From contig NZ_JBEPOK010000001.1 of NCBI RefSeq assembly GCF_040546765.1, positions 1,488,001-1,552,000 on the forward strand: a stretch of 64,000 nucleotides of DNA. The letters run 5' to 3'. This DNA is from Arthrobacter sp. OAP107 (lineage in GTDB: Bacteria; Actinomycetota; Actinomycetes; Actinomycetales; Micrococcaceae). Below, in pieces: positions 16,738 through 25,019 of this stretch. The position numbers and the translations under genes were made by a program. Below the pieces are notes generated by a model that worked only from the letters and a program-made list of their open reading frames with translations, was not told the origin of the DNA and made no database searches. Each line of letters begins with the position of its first letter. The stretch's first letter is position 1.

Positions 16738-18147
16738 ATGCCCACCGAAGGAATGCCCATGATGAGTTCCGGCAGGCCCATGCGAAAGAGCCCGGCAGGG
16801 CGCCAGCGCAGGATTCTGAGTGCCGCAGTGGCGCTGGTGCTGGCCGCGAGCCTGGGCGCGTCGGCCCCGGCCGCCTACGCGGACGACCTTGAGGACCAGC
16901 AGGCCGCGCTGAAGGCTGAAGCCGCCCGGGTCCAGGAATCGCTTGAATTCGTCGATGCAAAAATTTCCAAAGCAGCCGGGGACCTCGTGATCTACCGGGG
17001 ACAGCTTCCGGCCGCGCAGCAGGCATTGCTCGAGGCCCAGGGCCGGGTGGCGAGTGCCGTCAAGGAAGTGGAGGCCCTCGCCGCCCGGGTGGATCTCGCC
17101 CAGCAGAACAAGGCCAAGATCACCCAGCAGCTGGATGCGGACAAGCAGAAGATGGCCAGCACGAAGAAGCTGATCGGCCAAATTGCCACCCAGGCCTACA
17201 AGTCCGGCGGCGTTCCCTCAGACCTCACCCTCTTCTTCGGTTCCAACAACACAGGCAGCCTCACGGACACGATGGACATGGCGGACCAGGCGCTGCGCAG
17301 CCAGAACTCCGCGATGGACAAGCTCACCCAGCAGAACGCCACCAACGTGAACTCGCAGGCCCGGCTGCAGGCGGTCGAAGCCGAGATCAAGGACCTCAAG
17401 GCCAAGGCCGACGCGGCACTCGTTAAAGAGAAGGCCGCCCGCGACGAGGCCGCAGCCAAGAAGGCCAAGGTGGACAAGCTCATCGCCGACACCACCCGCC
17501 TGAACAACGAACTCGAGGCGGCCAGGCCCGGAATTCAGAAGAAACTGGCTGGCGTCAAGGCGCGGCAGGACGCCGTCGCCGCCGAAATCAAGGAGCGCGA
17601 CCGCAAGCTGCGCGAGGCGTGGCTCGCCGAACAGCGGCGGATCGCAGCCGCTGCCGCCGCGGCAGCGAAGGCCAAGGGGGAGCAGCCCGCGCCTTATGTG
17701 CCGCCGGTGGCGGGGCCGCCGTCGGCCTTTGGCCTCCGCCACCCGTTCCCCGACAGCGTTCCCATCACCTCCGGTTTTGGATGGCGTTCGACGCCGCCAG
17801 GCACCATCGACTTTTACGGCACCGGCGGCTACATGCACACGGGCATTGACTTCGGTGCCGCGTGCGGCACACCGGTGTACGCGGCCGCCGCCGGCACGGT
17901 GTTCTCAGCGGGCTGGGCGGACGACGGCGGCGGAAACAACGTCAAGATCTCGCACGGCGTGGTGCAGGGCAACTCGCTGACCACGATCTACTACCACAAC
18001 ACCAGCGTGGTGGTCTCGGTGGGGCAGCAGGTCAGCCAGGGCCAGCTCATCGCCTACTCGGGCACCACCGGAAACTCCACCGGCTGCCACTCGCACTTTG
18101 AGACCTGGCTGAACGGTGAAGCGGTTGACCCGATGCGCCTGCTCTGA
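16738..18147 (+). CDS. Secreted M23 peptidoglycan hydrolase with coiled coil (EnvC/RipC-like)
   Basis: Exported cell-wall endopeptidase probably activated by FtsEX during daughter-cell separation. The 469-residue protein has a signal peptide (basic start, hydrophobic ALVLAASLGASAPAAYA, cleavage about residue 48). A long heptad-rich coiled coil rich in Ala, Lys and Glu follows (about residues 50-300), then a Pro-rich linker and a C-terminal M23 LytM domain. The zinc-site motifs H-x3-D (HTGIDFGA) and HSHFE are both intact, so it should be catalytically active rather than an EnvC-type activator. It lies 3 bases after ftsX, which supports functional coupling. An in-frame ATG at residue 6 is an alternative start. 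Confidence 0.92.
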   Translation: MPTEGMPMMSSGRPMRKSPAGRQRRILSAAVALVLAASLGASAPAAYADDLEDQQAALKAEAARVQESLEFVDAKISKAAGDLVIYRGQLPAAQQALLEAQGRVASAVKEVEALAARVDLAQQNKAKITQQLDADKQKMASTKKLIGQIATQAYKSGGVPSDLTLFFGSNNTGSLTDTMDMADQALRSQNSAMDKLTQQNATNVNSQARLQAVEAEIKDLKAKADAALVKEKAARDEAAAKKAKVDKLIADTTRLNNELEAARPGIQKKLAGVKARQDAVAAEIKERDRKLREAWLAEQRRIAAAAAAAAKAKGEQPAPYVPPVAGPPSAFGLRHPFPDSVPITSGFGWRSTPPGTIDFYGTGGYMHTGIDFGAACGTPVYAAAAGTVFSAGWADDGGGNNVKISHGVVQGNSLTTIYYHNTSVVVSVGQQVSQGQLIAYSGTTGNSTGCHSHFETWLNGEAVDPMRLL

Positions 18148-18271
18148 CCAGGAGGCGCCTGCCGCCCTGCCGCCTGGCGACGCGGGCCAGGCGGCGCACC
18201 TGCCGTAGAATAGTAAGACTTTGTTCCGGTGCCGCCGGAACAGCCAGTACTGAGAACTGAGGAGTTGAACC

Positions 18272-18742
18272 GTGCCCAAAGAAAGTGGCCGTAAAGTCGT
18301 GGCCACCAACCGGAAGGCCCGGCACGACTACCACGTCCTGGACACCTACGAGGCGGGCATCGCGCTCATGGGAACGGAGGTGAAGTCCCTCCGCGAGGGC
18401 CACGCATCCATGGTCGACGGGTTCTGCACGTTCTACAACGACGAGCTATGGATGGAGGGCATCCACATCCCTGAGTACAACCAGGGAAGCTGGACCAACC
18501 ATGCGGCCCGCCGGCGCCGTAAGCTCCTGCTGCACCGCGAGGAGCTCATCAAGATTTCGCACAAGATCCGTGAGTCGGGCTTCACCATTGTGCCGCTGCA
18601 GCTGTATTTCGTGGACGGCCGGGCCAAGGTGGAGATTGGCGTCGCGCGCGGCAAGAAGGACTACGACAAGCGCCAGACGCTGCGGGAGCAGCAGGACAAG
18701 CGCGAGGCCCTGCGCGTCATGCGGGAGCGCAACCGGCGCTAG
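18272..18742 (+). CDS. smpB: SsrA-binding protein SmpB
   Basis: tmRNA partner in trans-translation: it binds the tRNA-like domain of tmRNA and delivers it to stalled ribosomes. The 156-residue protein shows the family core (NRKARHDYHVLDTYEAGI, then GTEVKSLREGHASM) and the basic C-terminal tail (KKDYDKRQTLREQ) that occupies the empty mRNA channel. The start is supported by GAGGAG upstream. The tmRNA gene lies about 120 bases downstream in the same orientation. Confidence 0.97.
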   Translation: MPKESGRKVVATNRKARHDYHVLDTYEAGIALMGTEVKSLREGHASMVDGFCTFYNDELWMEGIHIPEYNQGSWTNHAARRRRKLLLHREELIKISHKIRESGFTIVPLQLYFVDGRAKVEIGVARGKKDYDKRQTLREQQDKREALRVMRERNRR

Positions 18743-18798
18743 TGCGGCAGGTCCGACGCGCGGTGCGCCGGCTGGAATGAATTGCCGCCCTGATGCGT

Positions 18799-18804
18799 TA
18801 TGAT
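18799..18804 (+). promoter_or_regulatory. Candidate -10 box for tmRNA
   Basis: TATGAT lies about 60 bases before the mature tmRNA 5' end. A precursor with a short 5' leader would fit. No convincing -35 at 16-18 bases is seen, so this is tentative. Confidence 0.35.
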
Positions 18805-18864
18805 TGGTAGTCCGGCAGGGATCAGGTTGTGAACCTGCGCTTGGCCGGTTTGGTAACAAAATAC

Positions 18865-19233
18865 GGGGATGATCGGTTTCGACGATGTTAGTCGCGACAG
18901 GTGAAGCGGGCCGAGGATGCAGAATTATCTCGTAAACGCTGTCTGCAAACCAATAAGTGCCGAATCTAAGCGCACTGACTTCGAACTCGCTGCTTAAGCA
19001 GTAGTTCAGTCCGTCAGCCCGGGGATGCTATCGCCCCGGATCCTGGCGTCATTTAGATAGCCACTGCTGTTTGCTCCCGTCATCGGAGTAAACGGGACTC
19101 TTAGATGACTGGGCCCGGATCAGCCGCCTGTTTGCAGGACGGCTGGGGCCGAGAAAGTCCGACGCAAACTGCGCCCGGAGAAGCCCTGACAACACGACAT
19201 CGGACGGGGGTTCAATTCCCCCCATCTCCACCG
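18865..19233 (+). ncRNA. ssrA: tmRNA (SsrA)
   Basis: Transfer-messenger RNA that rescues stalled ribosomes and tags the nascent protein. The 5' end GGGGATGATCGGTTTCGAC and the 3' T-arm GGGTTCAATTCCC with CATCTCC form the alanine-tRNA-like acceptor. Pairing of 18865-18871 with 19223-19229 includes the G3.U wobble needed for charging by AlaRS. The tag frame reads from GCC after AATAAGT and encodes AESKRTDFELAA, then TAA. The discriminator A is followed by CCG, so the CCA is not fully encoded and must be completed after transcription. It is placed just after smpB and followed by a strong terminator. Confidence 0.95.
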
Positions 19234-19280
19234 CTGTGATGAGTCGAGACATCCTTCACGGATGAGTCGGGTCATCGGTT

Positions 19281-19311
19281 ACACCCCGGTCTTCGGACCG
19301 GGGTGTTTTTC
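19281..19311 (+). terminator. Rho-independent terminator after ssrA
   Basis: A perfect 11-bp stem (ACACCCCGGTC paired with GACCGGGGTGT) closed by a TTCG tetraloop and followed by TTTTTC. It is an ideal intrinsic terminator for the tmRNA transcript. Confidence 0.93.
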
Positions 19312-19413
19312 TTTGTCTGGATTAGTAGTTTCGGGTGGAGTCCATGCCCGGCGTTTCAGCTGTGACTCCATCCTTCCCGAAGTGGACTACTCTGTCGTGA
19401 AACTGGACGCGAC

Positions 19414-21330
19414 TCACCACGTCTCGCCCCTGAAGCAGGCGCCCAACGCGCGGAATCCGTAGAGCGTTCCCTGCAGCGCCAGGAACTTGGTCATTTGGTC
19501 TGCCGAGGTTTCCTTGATGGCTGAGAACGCTTCCAGCACGCTGGGGGACCTGGCGGCCCCCTGACAGTCCGCGAACGCCACCTGGGACAGTCCATTCCCG
19601 TAATCCCGCAGCGCTCCGCCCGTGGCCTGGTCCCACCAGGGATTACTGAGGAACTGCAGCGTTGCAGCCTTCCCGAATTCAGGTTCGAGGATGAGGGCGG
19701 ACTGAAGCGTGTATCCCTGGTGCGGCGCGTCCTGTGGCTTGCCGAGCTGGAAAGGCAGGTCGCTGTAGCCCCAGTAGCCCGTGTCCGCATTGAAGAGGTA
19801 CCGGTCCGCCGCGGTTATCTGGGCGACGATGTCATCGAGCAGGGGGATGCTCCACCCCGTGACTTCGCGTACCTGCTTGAGCCAGGCGCCGGCGCCAAGG
19901 TTGACGTTGGGGACGCAAGGAAGGTCACTGCCCGACTTCGAGTAGGCGAGGCAGGTTCCGCCGGCAACGCTGACCCGGGGCGTGCTCAGGAGGCTGTCGA
20001 CGGCTGCCCTCAACTCCTCGTCCGTTACGAGCTTGTTCTGCCAGGCAGCAAGCAACGCAGGACCGGCATGCCCGGCGGTAGACACGGTGTAGGTTGTGCT
20101 TTCTGGATTGACTGTTCCATCGCTGAACGCGTCCCACGCACTTTCAATGCCCCACCCGCCGTCAGGCTTTCGGACGTCGAGCAGATGCTGTACGAGCGAA
20201 GCAACGGTGGGCCCGGCCCAGCCTTCCCTGTGCGCGTAGAGGATGATCTCGAAGCCGGTTGATGCAGCGTCGTGCGAGCCTGCGGTCATACCCTGAGCAA
20301 GTTCCCACAGCGTTTCCGACTCCTGATCCCACATGGTCGAAGCCAGTGTGGCGTCAAGCAAAGGAGCGTCGGCGATCCCTGCCGTCACGGACCTGCCGCC
20401 AATGCGGTTCTTGCCCGCCCAGAGGTCGGGCGCCACCGTGAGGAAGCGGGTGGGCTGTGGTGTCACCTTACATGTTGCTGATGCCGTCCGGTCCGTGCTG
20501 AGCACCACTCGTAATTCGGCAGGACATCCGATGGCGCCGGCCACACCGGGAGCGATGCGCAGCACTGCTCCGGGTGACCACAACGGGCCCCCGACTGTAA
20601 ACCGAACAGTGGTCACTTCGCCGCGGCGGACTGTCTCCGGAACGAACGCCGTTACGCCAAGCGCCGAAACGCGGGAGGAGGCGGTGTGGGTAGCGACGGA
20701 CCGCCCATTGGAAAAACGTGTGGCTGCTGCGGTGACCGTATAGCCGCCGGCGGCGAGTGGCAGGAAGGTGCAGGTTGTCCTAGCAACACCGGTGGAAACC
20801 CAAAGGGTGCTACCGCAGGTCATTCCAGTTGGGCCGCTGGCCAGGATGCGTACAGATTGCCCTGCGGGAACGTTTGTAAGTGTCGCAGTGATGGTTCCGC
20901 GATTGTTGACCTTTAGGGATGAGGCTATGGTCAGGGTAGGCGGCGCGGGCTTGGCCACGACCCGGAGAGAGGTGGTCTGGATAGCGACGGTCCGTCCGTT
21001 GTAGAGGCGGGTGGCCTTGGCGGTGATCGTGTACCCGCCGGCTAGGCGTGGCACAACGGTGCAGGACGTGACCGCGACTCCGGGGGAGGTCCATCTGGTG
21101 CTGGCGCAGGTCGTCCCGGATGGGCCGGTGACGGCGATTCGCGCAGTTTGGCCGCTTGGAACATTTCTGAGCGTGGCCGTGATGGTCCCCCGGCTACCCA
21201 CCTGAAGCGCGGACACGCCGATTGTCAGGGCCGGTGAAGCAGCCTGCGCTTGGTACGGGAGGCCAATGATGACGAGCGCGCTGGCGATCAGGATGCCCAT
21301 AAAAGTCCTTGGGCGTAGTCCGACTAACAT
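19414..21330 (-). CDS. Exported protein with two Ig-like repeats and a toroid-like C-domain
   Basis: A secreted protein of 638 residues when started at ATG 21330, which has GGGGGAAG about 7 bases upstream and is followed at once by a signal peptide (MLVGLRPRTFMGILIASALV, cleavage near AQA). Two tandem beta-rich repeats of about 90 residues follow, each with RGTITATL, N-V-P-[SA]-G-Q, a Cys pair and AGGYT-[IV]-T-A. A third related beta domain comes next. The C-terminal half is alpha-helical, with DGGWGIESAWDAF and YWGYSDLPFQL stretches reminiscent of prenyltransferase/terpene-cyclase alpha-alpha toroids. I do not recognise a named family. No sortase motif is visible, so it is probably released or loosely wall-bound. 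Its substrate is unknown. Confidence 0.75.
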   Translation of the reverse strand: MLVGLRPRTFMGILIASALVIIGLPYQAQAASPALTIGVSALQVGSRGTITATLRNVPSGQTARIAVTGPSGTTCASTRWTSPGVAVTSCTVVPRLAGGYTITAKATRLYNGRTVAIQTTSLRVVAKPAPPTLTIASSLKVNNRGTITATLTNVPAGQSVRILASGPTGMTCGSTLWVSTGVARTTCTFLPLAAGGYTVTAAATRFSNGRSVATHTASSRVSALGVTAFVPETVRRGEVTTVRFTVGGPLWSPGAVLRIAPGVAGAIGCPAELRVVLSTDRTASATCKVTPQPTRFLTVAPDLWAGKNRIGGRSVTAGIADAPLLDATLASTMWDQESETLWELAQGMTAGSHDAASTGFEIILYAHREGWAGPTVASLVQHLLDVRKPDGGWGIESAWDAFSDGTVNPESTTYTVSTAGHAGPALLAAWQNKLVTDEELRAAVDSLLSTPRVSVAGGTCLAYSKSGSDLPCVPNVNLGAGAWLKQVREVTGWSIPLLDDIVAQITAADRYLFNADTGYWGYSDLPFQLGKPQDAPHQGYTLQSALILEPEFGKAATLQFLSNPWWDQATGGALRDYGNGLSQVAFADCQGAARSPSVLEAFSAIKETSADQMTKFLALQGTLYGFRALGACFRGETW

Positions 21331-21631
21331 CTCTTGCTTCCCCCGTACTGCGTCCTGTTGACGGCGCCAGCGCCTGGCAACGTGTGACGCGTTACAGCTC
21401 TTCCGTTTGCTCCGCACGGCCACGGACATGACCTGGAGCACAGAAAGTAGCAGGTCGAGGTTGGGGCGCCTCCCCCCAAAATGGGGGGGCGGACGCTTTC
21501 ACCTCCGGTTACCCAGGGCTATGCCCCCCGTTCACCCAAGGCGTAGCCACTGCTGGACTAGGCAGCGGGAGCTGATTGTTGTGTTGAATAACACCCGGTA
21601 TTCACGGGTACTAATTGCTAAGGAGGCCTCC
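21331..21631. promoter_or_regulatory. Divergent promoter region (exported protein / HtrA-like protease)
   Basis: This 301-base gap separates divergent genes. It contains a run of Gs and Cs (CCCCCCAAAATGGGGGGG at about 21473-21490, a 7-bp inverted repeat) and a ribosome-binding site AAGGAGG at 21620-21626 for the protease. No defined promoter or riboswitch is recognised. Confidence 0.4.
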
Positions 21632-22615
21632 ATGTCCACGGCGGCTGCAAACGAACCGGGTCCCGTCGACGACGGCGCGGCTCTCGACTCCTATTCGGAG
21701 ACAGTTATCCGGGTGGCCAGAAGCGTCACACCCCATGTGGCCGCCATAGAGATGACGGGGAACCGGCGCAACGGACGGTTCCGGGTCGGCGCCGGATCCG
21801 CGGTCCTGTTCACCGAGGACGGCTACCTCCTGACCAACGCCCACGTGGTTGCCGGGACCCAGAAGGGCCGTGCTGTCTTCGCAGACGGTTCCGGCACCGA
21901 TCTTGAGGTGGTGGGTGCGGACCCGTTGTCCGATCTGGCGGTGGTCCGGGGCCGTGCACCGCACGTCGTCCCCGCGGAGTTCGGGGACGCCGAGTCATTG
22001 CAGGTGGGTCAGCTGGTGATCGCTGTCGGGAACCCGCTGGGGCTCTCCGGCTCGGTGACGGCAGGGGTGGTCAGCGGACTGGGCCGCGCCATCCCGGTCT
22101 GGGCCGGACGCAACCGCAGGGTGATTGAGGACGTCATCCAGACCGATGCCGCCTTGAATGCCGGCAGTTCCGGCGGGGCTCTGGCCGACTCGCGAAGCCG
22201 GATCGTGGGAATCAACACCGCGGTGGCCGGCGCCGGGCTGGGGCTGGCTGTTCCGGTCAACAGTACGTCGCGCCGGATCATCTCCGCGCTCCTGTCGGAC
22301 GGCCGCGTGCGCCGCGCCTACCTCGGCGTGGTCAGCACACCAATCCGGCTGGGCGCCAGTGATGTGGTCCGCACGGGCCAGCGGGAGGGGCTGCGTGTGG
22401 TGGAGGTCCTGTCCGGTTCCCCGGCGGAGCAGGCCGGCCTCCGGACCGGCGATGTGCTGCTGCGGGCCGGCTCCCGCGCTGTCAGCAATGCCGAGAGCCT
22501 GCAGAAACTGCTCTTCGCCGAGGCCATCGGCGTCCCGATGAATATCGCCGTCCTGCGCGACGGACACGTAACCGACATCGCTGCTGTGCCCGGCGAAATG
22601 GCGGACTGGGGATAG
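21632..22615 (+). CDS. HtrA/DegP-type S1C serine protease with PDZ domain, no signal peptide
   Basis: Trypsin-like quality-control protease. The chosen start (ATG 21632, perfect AAGGAGG 6 bases upstream) gives 327 residues. The catalytic triad is visible as His in LTNAHVVAG, Asp in SDLAVVRG and Ser in NAGSSGGAL. A C-terminal PDZ domain begins near residue 230 (RRAYLGVVSTP, SPAEQAGLRTGDVLLRAG). There is no signal peptide or TM helix before the protease domain, unlike classical exported HtrA proteins, so it probably acts in the cytoplasm. It is transcribed alone. Confidence 0.9.
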   Translation: MSTAAANEPGPVDDGAALDSYSETVIRVARSVTPHVAAIEMTGNRRNGRFRVGAGSAVLFTEDGYLLTNAHVVAGTQKGRAVFADGSGTDLEVVGADPLSDLAVVRGRAPHVVPAEFGDAESLQVGQLVIAVGNPLGLSGSVTAGVVSGLGRAIPVWAGRNRRVIEDVIQTDAALNAGSSGGALADSRSRIVGINTAVAGAGLGLAVPVNSTSRRIISALLSDGRVRRAYLGVVSTPIRLGASDVVRTGQREGLRVVEVLSGSPAEQAGLRTGDVLLRAGSRAVSNAESLQKLLFAEAIGVPMNIAVLRDGHVTDIAAVPGEMADWG

Positions 22616-22626
22616 GCATAAACGAG

Positions 22627-22655
22627 GGGGTGGCCAGGAAATCCCTGGCCACCCC
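22627..22655 (+). terminator. Terminator-like hairpin after the HtrA gene
   Basis: A perfect 12-bp stem (GGGGTGGCCAGG / CCTGGCCACCCC) with a 5-base loop just after the protease stop. There is no good T-run, so it may terminate weakly or only stabilise the 3' end. It lies between convergent genes. Confidence 0.7.
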
Positions 22656-22675
22656 GTCCGGTGTTTGTTAGGCCA

Positions 22676-22810
22676 TCAGCGTTTCTTCAGATGCGCCACA
22701 GGGTCCGCAGCTCCCTCATGCGGGGCCTTGGCCTTCTTGTCCGCGCGTTTCTGCTTGATGGTCTTGCCTGCTTTTTTCTGCTGCTGCTGGTGCGGCGACT
22801 TGTCCGGCAT
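22676..22810 (-). CDS. Small basic 44-residue protein
   Basis: A short, very basic, hydrophilic protein, rich in Lys, Gln and Ala (MPDKSPHQQQQKKAGKTI at the start, ending VAHLKKR). ATG at 22810 has GGGAG 8 bases upstream. Similar short Lys-rich proteins occur in related actinobacteria as uncharacterised genes. No function can be assigned. It is convergent with the HtrA gene. Confidence 0.6.
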   Translation of the reverse strand: MPDKSPHQQQQKKAGKTIKQKRADKKAKAPHEGAADPVAHLKKR

Positions 22811-22893
22811 GGCGTGCTCCCTCGTCCGAGGGGCAGGAGGGTGCCCCTCCCTACGTAAATTACGCCTGTTGCAGCCTAAATGTAACTGCCCTG

Positions 22894-23280
22894 TCAGCCC
22901 GCGACGTCGGCGATTCCGACGAACCTGGTGCCCACGCCGTCGAACTCGCTCCGTATGAATCCGGGTGCCGCCGGCGGAACTTCGGAGGGGCGGTGATGGC
23001 CGCACACGACGTACGTGAACTCGGGCCACCACTTCTTGGGCCGGGCAGCCTCCTCATAACCGCAGACCGCGCAGACGAGGTGCACCCACACCGGCCTTTT
23101 CCCGGTCCGGTTGGCGCGGGACTGGACGAGCCAGGCGGGGGGATTGTCCAGCAGCTCGCCCAGCTCGGCTTCGGTCAGAAGCTTCGGAATGCCGTGGCGC
23201 TGGGCCATTTCCAGTGGTACATCCAGGGCAATTGCCGCATCACGTCTGCTGATCATCCAGTCCACGATACGGTAAGTCAT
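22894..23280 (-). CDS. Uncharacterised protein with zinc-ribbon-like cysteines
   Basis: A 128-residue protein if started at ATG 23280; the alternative ATG at 23258 would remove seven residues. The middle contains CAVCGYEEA and later VVCGHHRPS, a C-x2-C ... C-x-H-H arrangement that could bind zinc. The N-terminal half is helical and contains a hydrophobic dwell of Leu and Ala. I do not recognise the family. The start overlaps the divergent MFS gene by two bases and neither start has a strong Shine-Dalgarno. The exact start is uncertain. Confidence 0.6.
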   Translation of the reverse strand: MTYRIVDWMISRRDAAIALDVPLEMAQRHGIPKLLTEAELGELLDNPPAWLVQSRANRTGKRPVWVHLVCAVCGYEEAARPKKWWPEFTYVVCGHHRPSEVPPAAPGFIRSEFDGVGTRFVGIADVAG

Positions 23281-24667
23281 GAGCGATGCCAGCCAGACCA
23301 CCGCGCCCACGCGCCTCCAGCGACAGGTATTGACCGTCGCGATCGTGGCTTCCTTCATGGCGATCCTTGACAGCTTTGTCGTCAGCCTGGCGCTGCCCGC
23401 CATCGGCCGGGAACTCGGCGGCGGACTCCGCATCCAGCAGTGGGTGGTGGACGCCTACCTCTTGACGCTGGGCGCACTCATCCTGGCGGCCGGCTCGCTC
23501 TCGGACCACTTCGGGCGGGTGCGCGTGCTGCAGTGGGGACTGGGCGGGTTTGCCCTCACCTCGGTTCTCTGCGGAGCAGCCTGGACCGCCGAAATACTGG
23601 TGGTCAGCCGGGGGCTGCAGGGAGTGGCCGGAGCGCTCCTCGTGCCCAGCTCGCTGGCGCTGATCGTCAGCCACTTCGACAGCGCCGCCCAGGGGGCGGC
23701 CATCGGCAAATGGTCGGCGTGGACAAGCGCCGCCGCCATTGTGGCCCCCTTGATCGGCGGGGTATCGGTGGACCTGCTTTCGTGGCGGGTCATCTTCTTC
23801 GTCAACGTCCTGCCGGCGGCGGCCATCTGGCCCGTGTTGGCCAGGCTGCGGAAGGCCGACGGCAACCCGCACGCTGCCGGCCGCATCGACATTGCGGGGG
23901 CTCTCCTTGCCGTCGTCGCGCTGGGCGGTCCGGTCTACGCGCTGATTGAACAGGGATCTGCAGGCTGGGGCAGCCCGCAGGTCTGGCTGCCGCTGGCCGC
24001 CGGTGCCGCGGCCGCGGTGCTTTTCCTTCTCCATGAATCGCGGACCGCCGCGCCGCTGCTGCCCCTGGGCATGTTCACTGTGCGGAACTTCGGCTGGGGC
24101 AACATTGCCACGGCCGCGATCTACGGCGGATTTTCGCTAGGGTTCTTTGCGCTGGGCATCTATATCCAGCAGGTCGGCGGCATGAAGGCGACCACCGCCG
24201 GCCTGGCGCTGCTGCCCTCAACGGTGATCCTGATGCTGCTGGCATCCTTCTTCGGCGGCCTCGCGGGCAAGTACGGGCCGCGGTGGTTCATGACTGCCGG
24301 GCCGGTGCTGTGTGCGGCCGGCTTCCTGCTCACGCTGTCCGTTGGCGGCTCCCTGAACTACTGGACGCAGGTCCTGCCCGGGCAACTGGTCTTCGGCCTC
24401 GGCCTTTCCATGACCGTGGCACCGTTGACGGCGGCCATCCTGGGATCGGTCCCGGAAAGGCAGGCAGGCGTGGGATCCGCGGTGAACAACGCCGTTTCGA
24501 GGATCGCCGGCCTGGTCTGCATTGCGTTCGCGGGCTTCATCGTCGGTCCGGAACTGACGACGCCGGGTCTGCACCGCGCGCTGTTGGCGACGGCTGCGCT
24601 GTTGCTGCTGGGCGCGGCCAGTTCCGCCGTCGGAATCCGCAACCCCTTGCCGGCTAGCCGCCGCTGA
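23279..24667 (+). CDS. MFS drug exporter, DHA2 (EmrB/QacA-like) family
   Basis: Proton-coupled efflux pump in the cytoplasmic membrane. The 462-residue protein has about 14 TM helices. Family signs are the motif-D1-like ILDSFVVSLALPAIGREL in TM1, QWVVDAYLLTLGALILAAG, motif A GSLSDHFGRVRVLQ and the motif-C-rich TM5 region. Substrates cannot be predicted. The 3' end overlaps the convergent crcB gene by 14 bases. The 5' end overlaps the divergent zinc-ribbon-like gene, and no regulator is adjacent. Confidence 0.9.
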   Translation: MSDASQTTAPTRLQRQVLTVAIVASFMAILDSFVVSLALPAIGRELGGGLRIQQWVVDAYLLTLGALILAAGSLSDHFGRVRVLQWGLGGFALTSVLCGAAWTAEILVVSRGLQGVAGALLVPSSLALIVSHFDSAAQGAAIGKWSAWTSAAAIVAPLIGGVSVDLLSWRVIFFVNVLPAAAIWPVLARLRKADGNPHAAGRIDIAGALLAVVALGGPVYALIEQGSAGWGSPQVWLPLAAGAAAAVLFLLHESRTAAPLLPLGMFTVRNFGWGNIATAAIYGGFSLGFFALGIYIQQVGGMKATTAGLALLPSTVILMLLASFFGGLAGKYGPRWFMTAGPVLCAAGFLLTLSVGGSLNYWTQVLPGQLVFGLGLSMTVAPLTAAILGSVPERQAGVGSAVNNAVSRIAGLVCIAFAGFIVGPELTTPGLHRALLATAALLLLGAASSAVGIRNPLPASRR

Positions 24668-25019
24668 CCGCGATTCCTGCCGCGGCCGCAGCCAGCCCGA
24701 GCAGCAGGTTGGCGAGGATGTTGGCAGCGGCTGCGAGGTAGCGCCGTTCACTGGCCAGCCGCACCGTGGCGGTGGTCCAGGAACTGAAAGTGGTGAGGCC
24801 GCCGGCGAACCCGGTGGCCAGGGCAGCGTGCCACTCGGGGCCGAACACCGCGGTGACGCCGACGGACACGCCGATCACGAATGAGCCGGCCACATTAACC
24901 AGCAGTGTTGCCCAGGGCCAGTGCCGCCGCGGCGACGGGAAACCGGCCAGCCAGCCGTCCACGGCGAACCTGAGAAGGGCTCCTGCGATGCCGAACAAAC
25001 CCACCAGGAGCGCCGTCAC
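24654..25019 (-). CDS. crcB: Fluoride channel subunit Fluc/CrcB (first paralogue)
   Basis: Dual-topology F- channel that lowers cytoplasmic fluoride. The 121-residue, four-helix protein starts at GTG 25019 and overlaps the upstream crcB by four bases. Conserved elements are G-x3-R-F in TM1, the pore Asn in LVNVAGSF and the phenylalanine-box region GGLTTFSSW in TM3. The adjacent non-identical copy suggests a heterodimeric channel, as in other Gram-positives with two crcB genes. Confidence 0.92.
   Translation of the reverse strand: MTALLVGLFGIAGALLRFAVDGWLAGFPSPRRHWPWATLLVNVAGSFVIGVSVGVTAVFGPEWHAALATGFAGGLTTFSSWTTATVRLASERRYLAAAANILANLLLGLAAAAAGIAVSGG

Noticed and set aside
19049..19252. Possible 67-residue protein overlapping the tmRNA
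   Set aside because: The sequence is fully explained as the 3' part of tmRNA.
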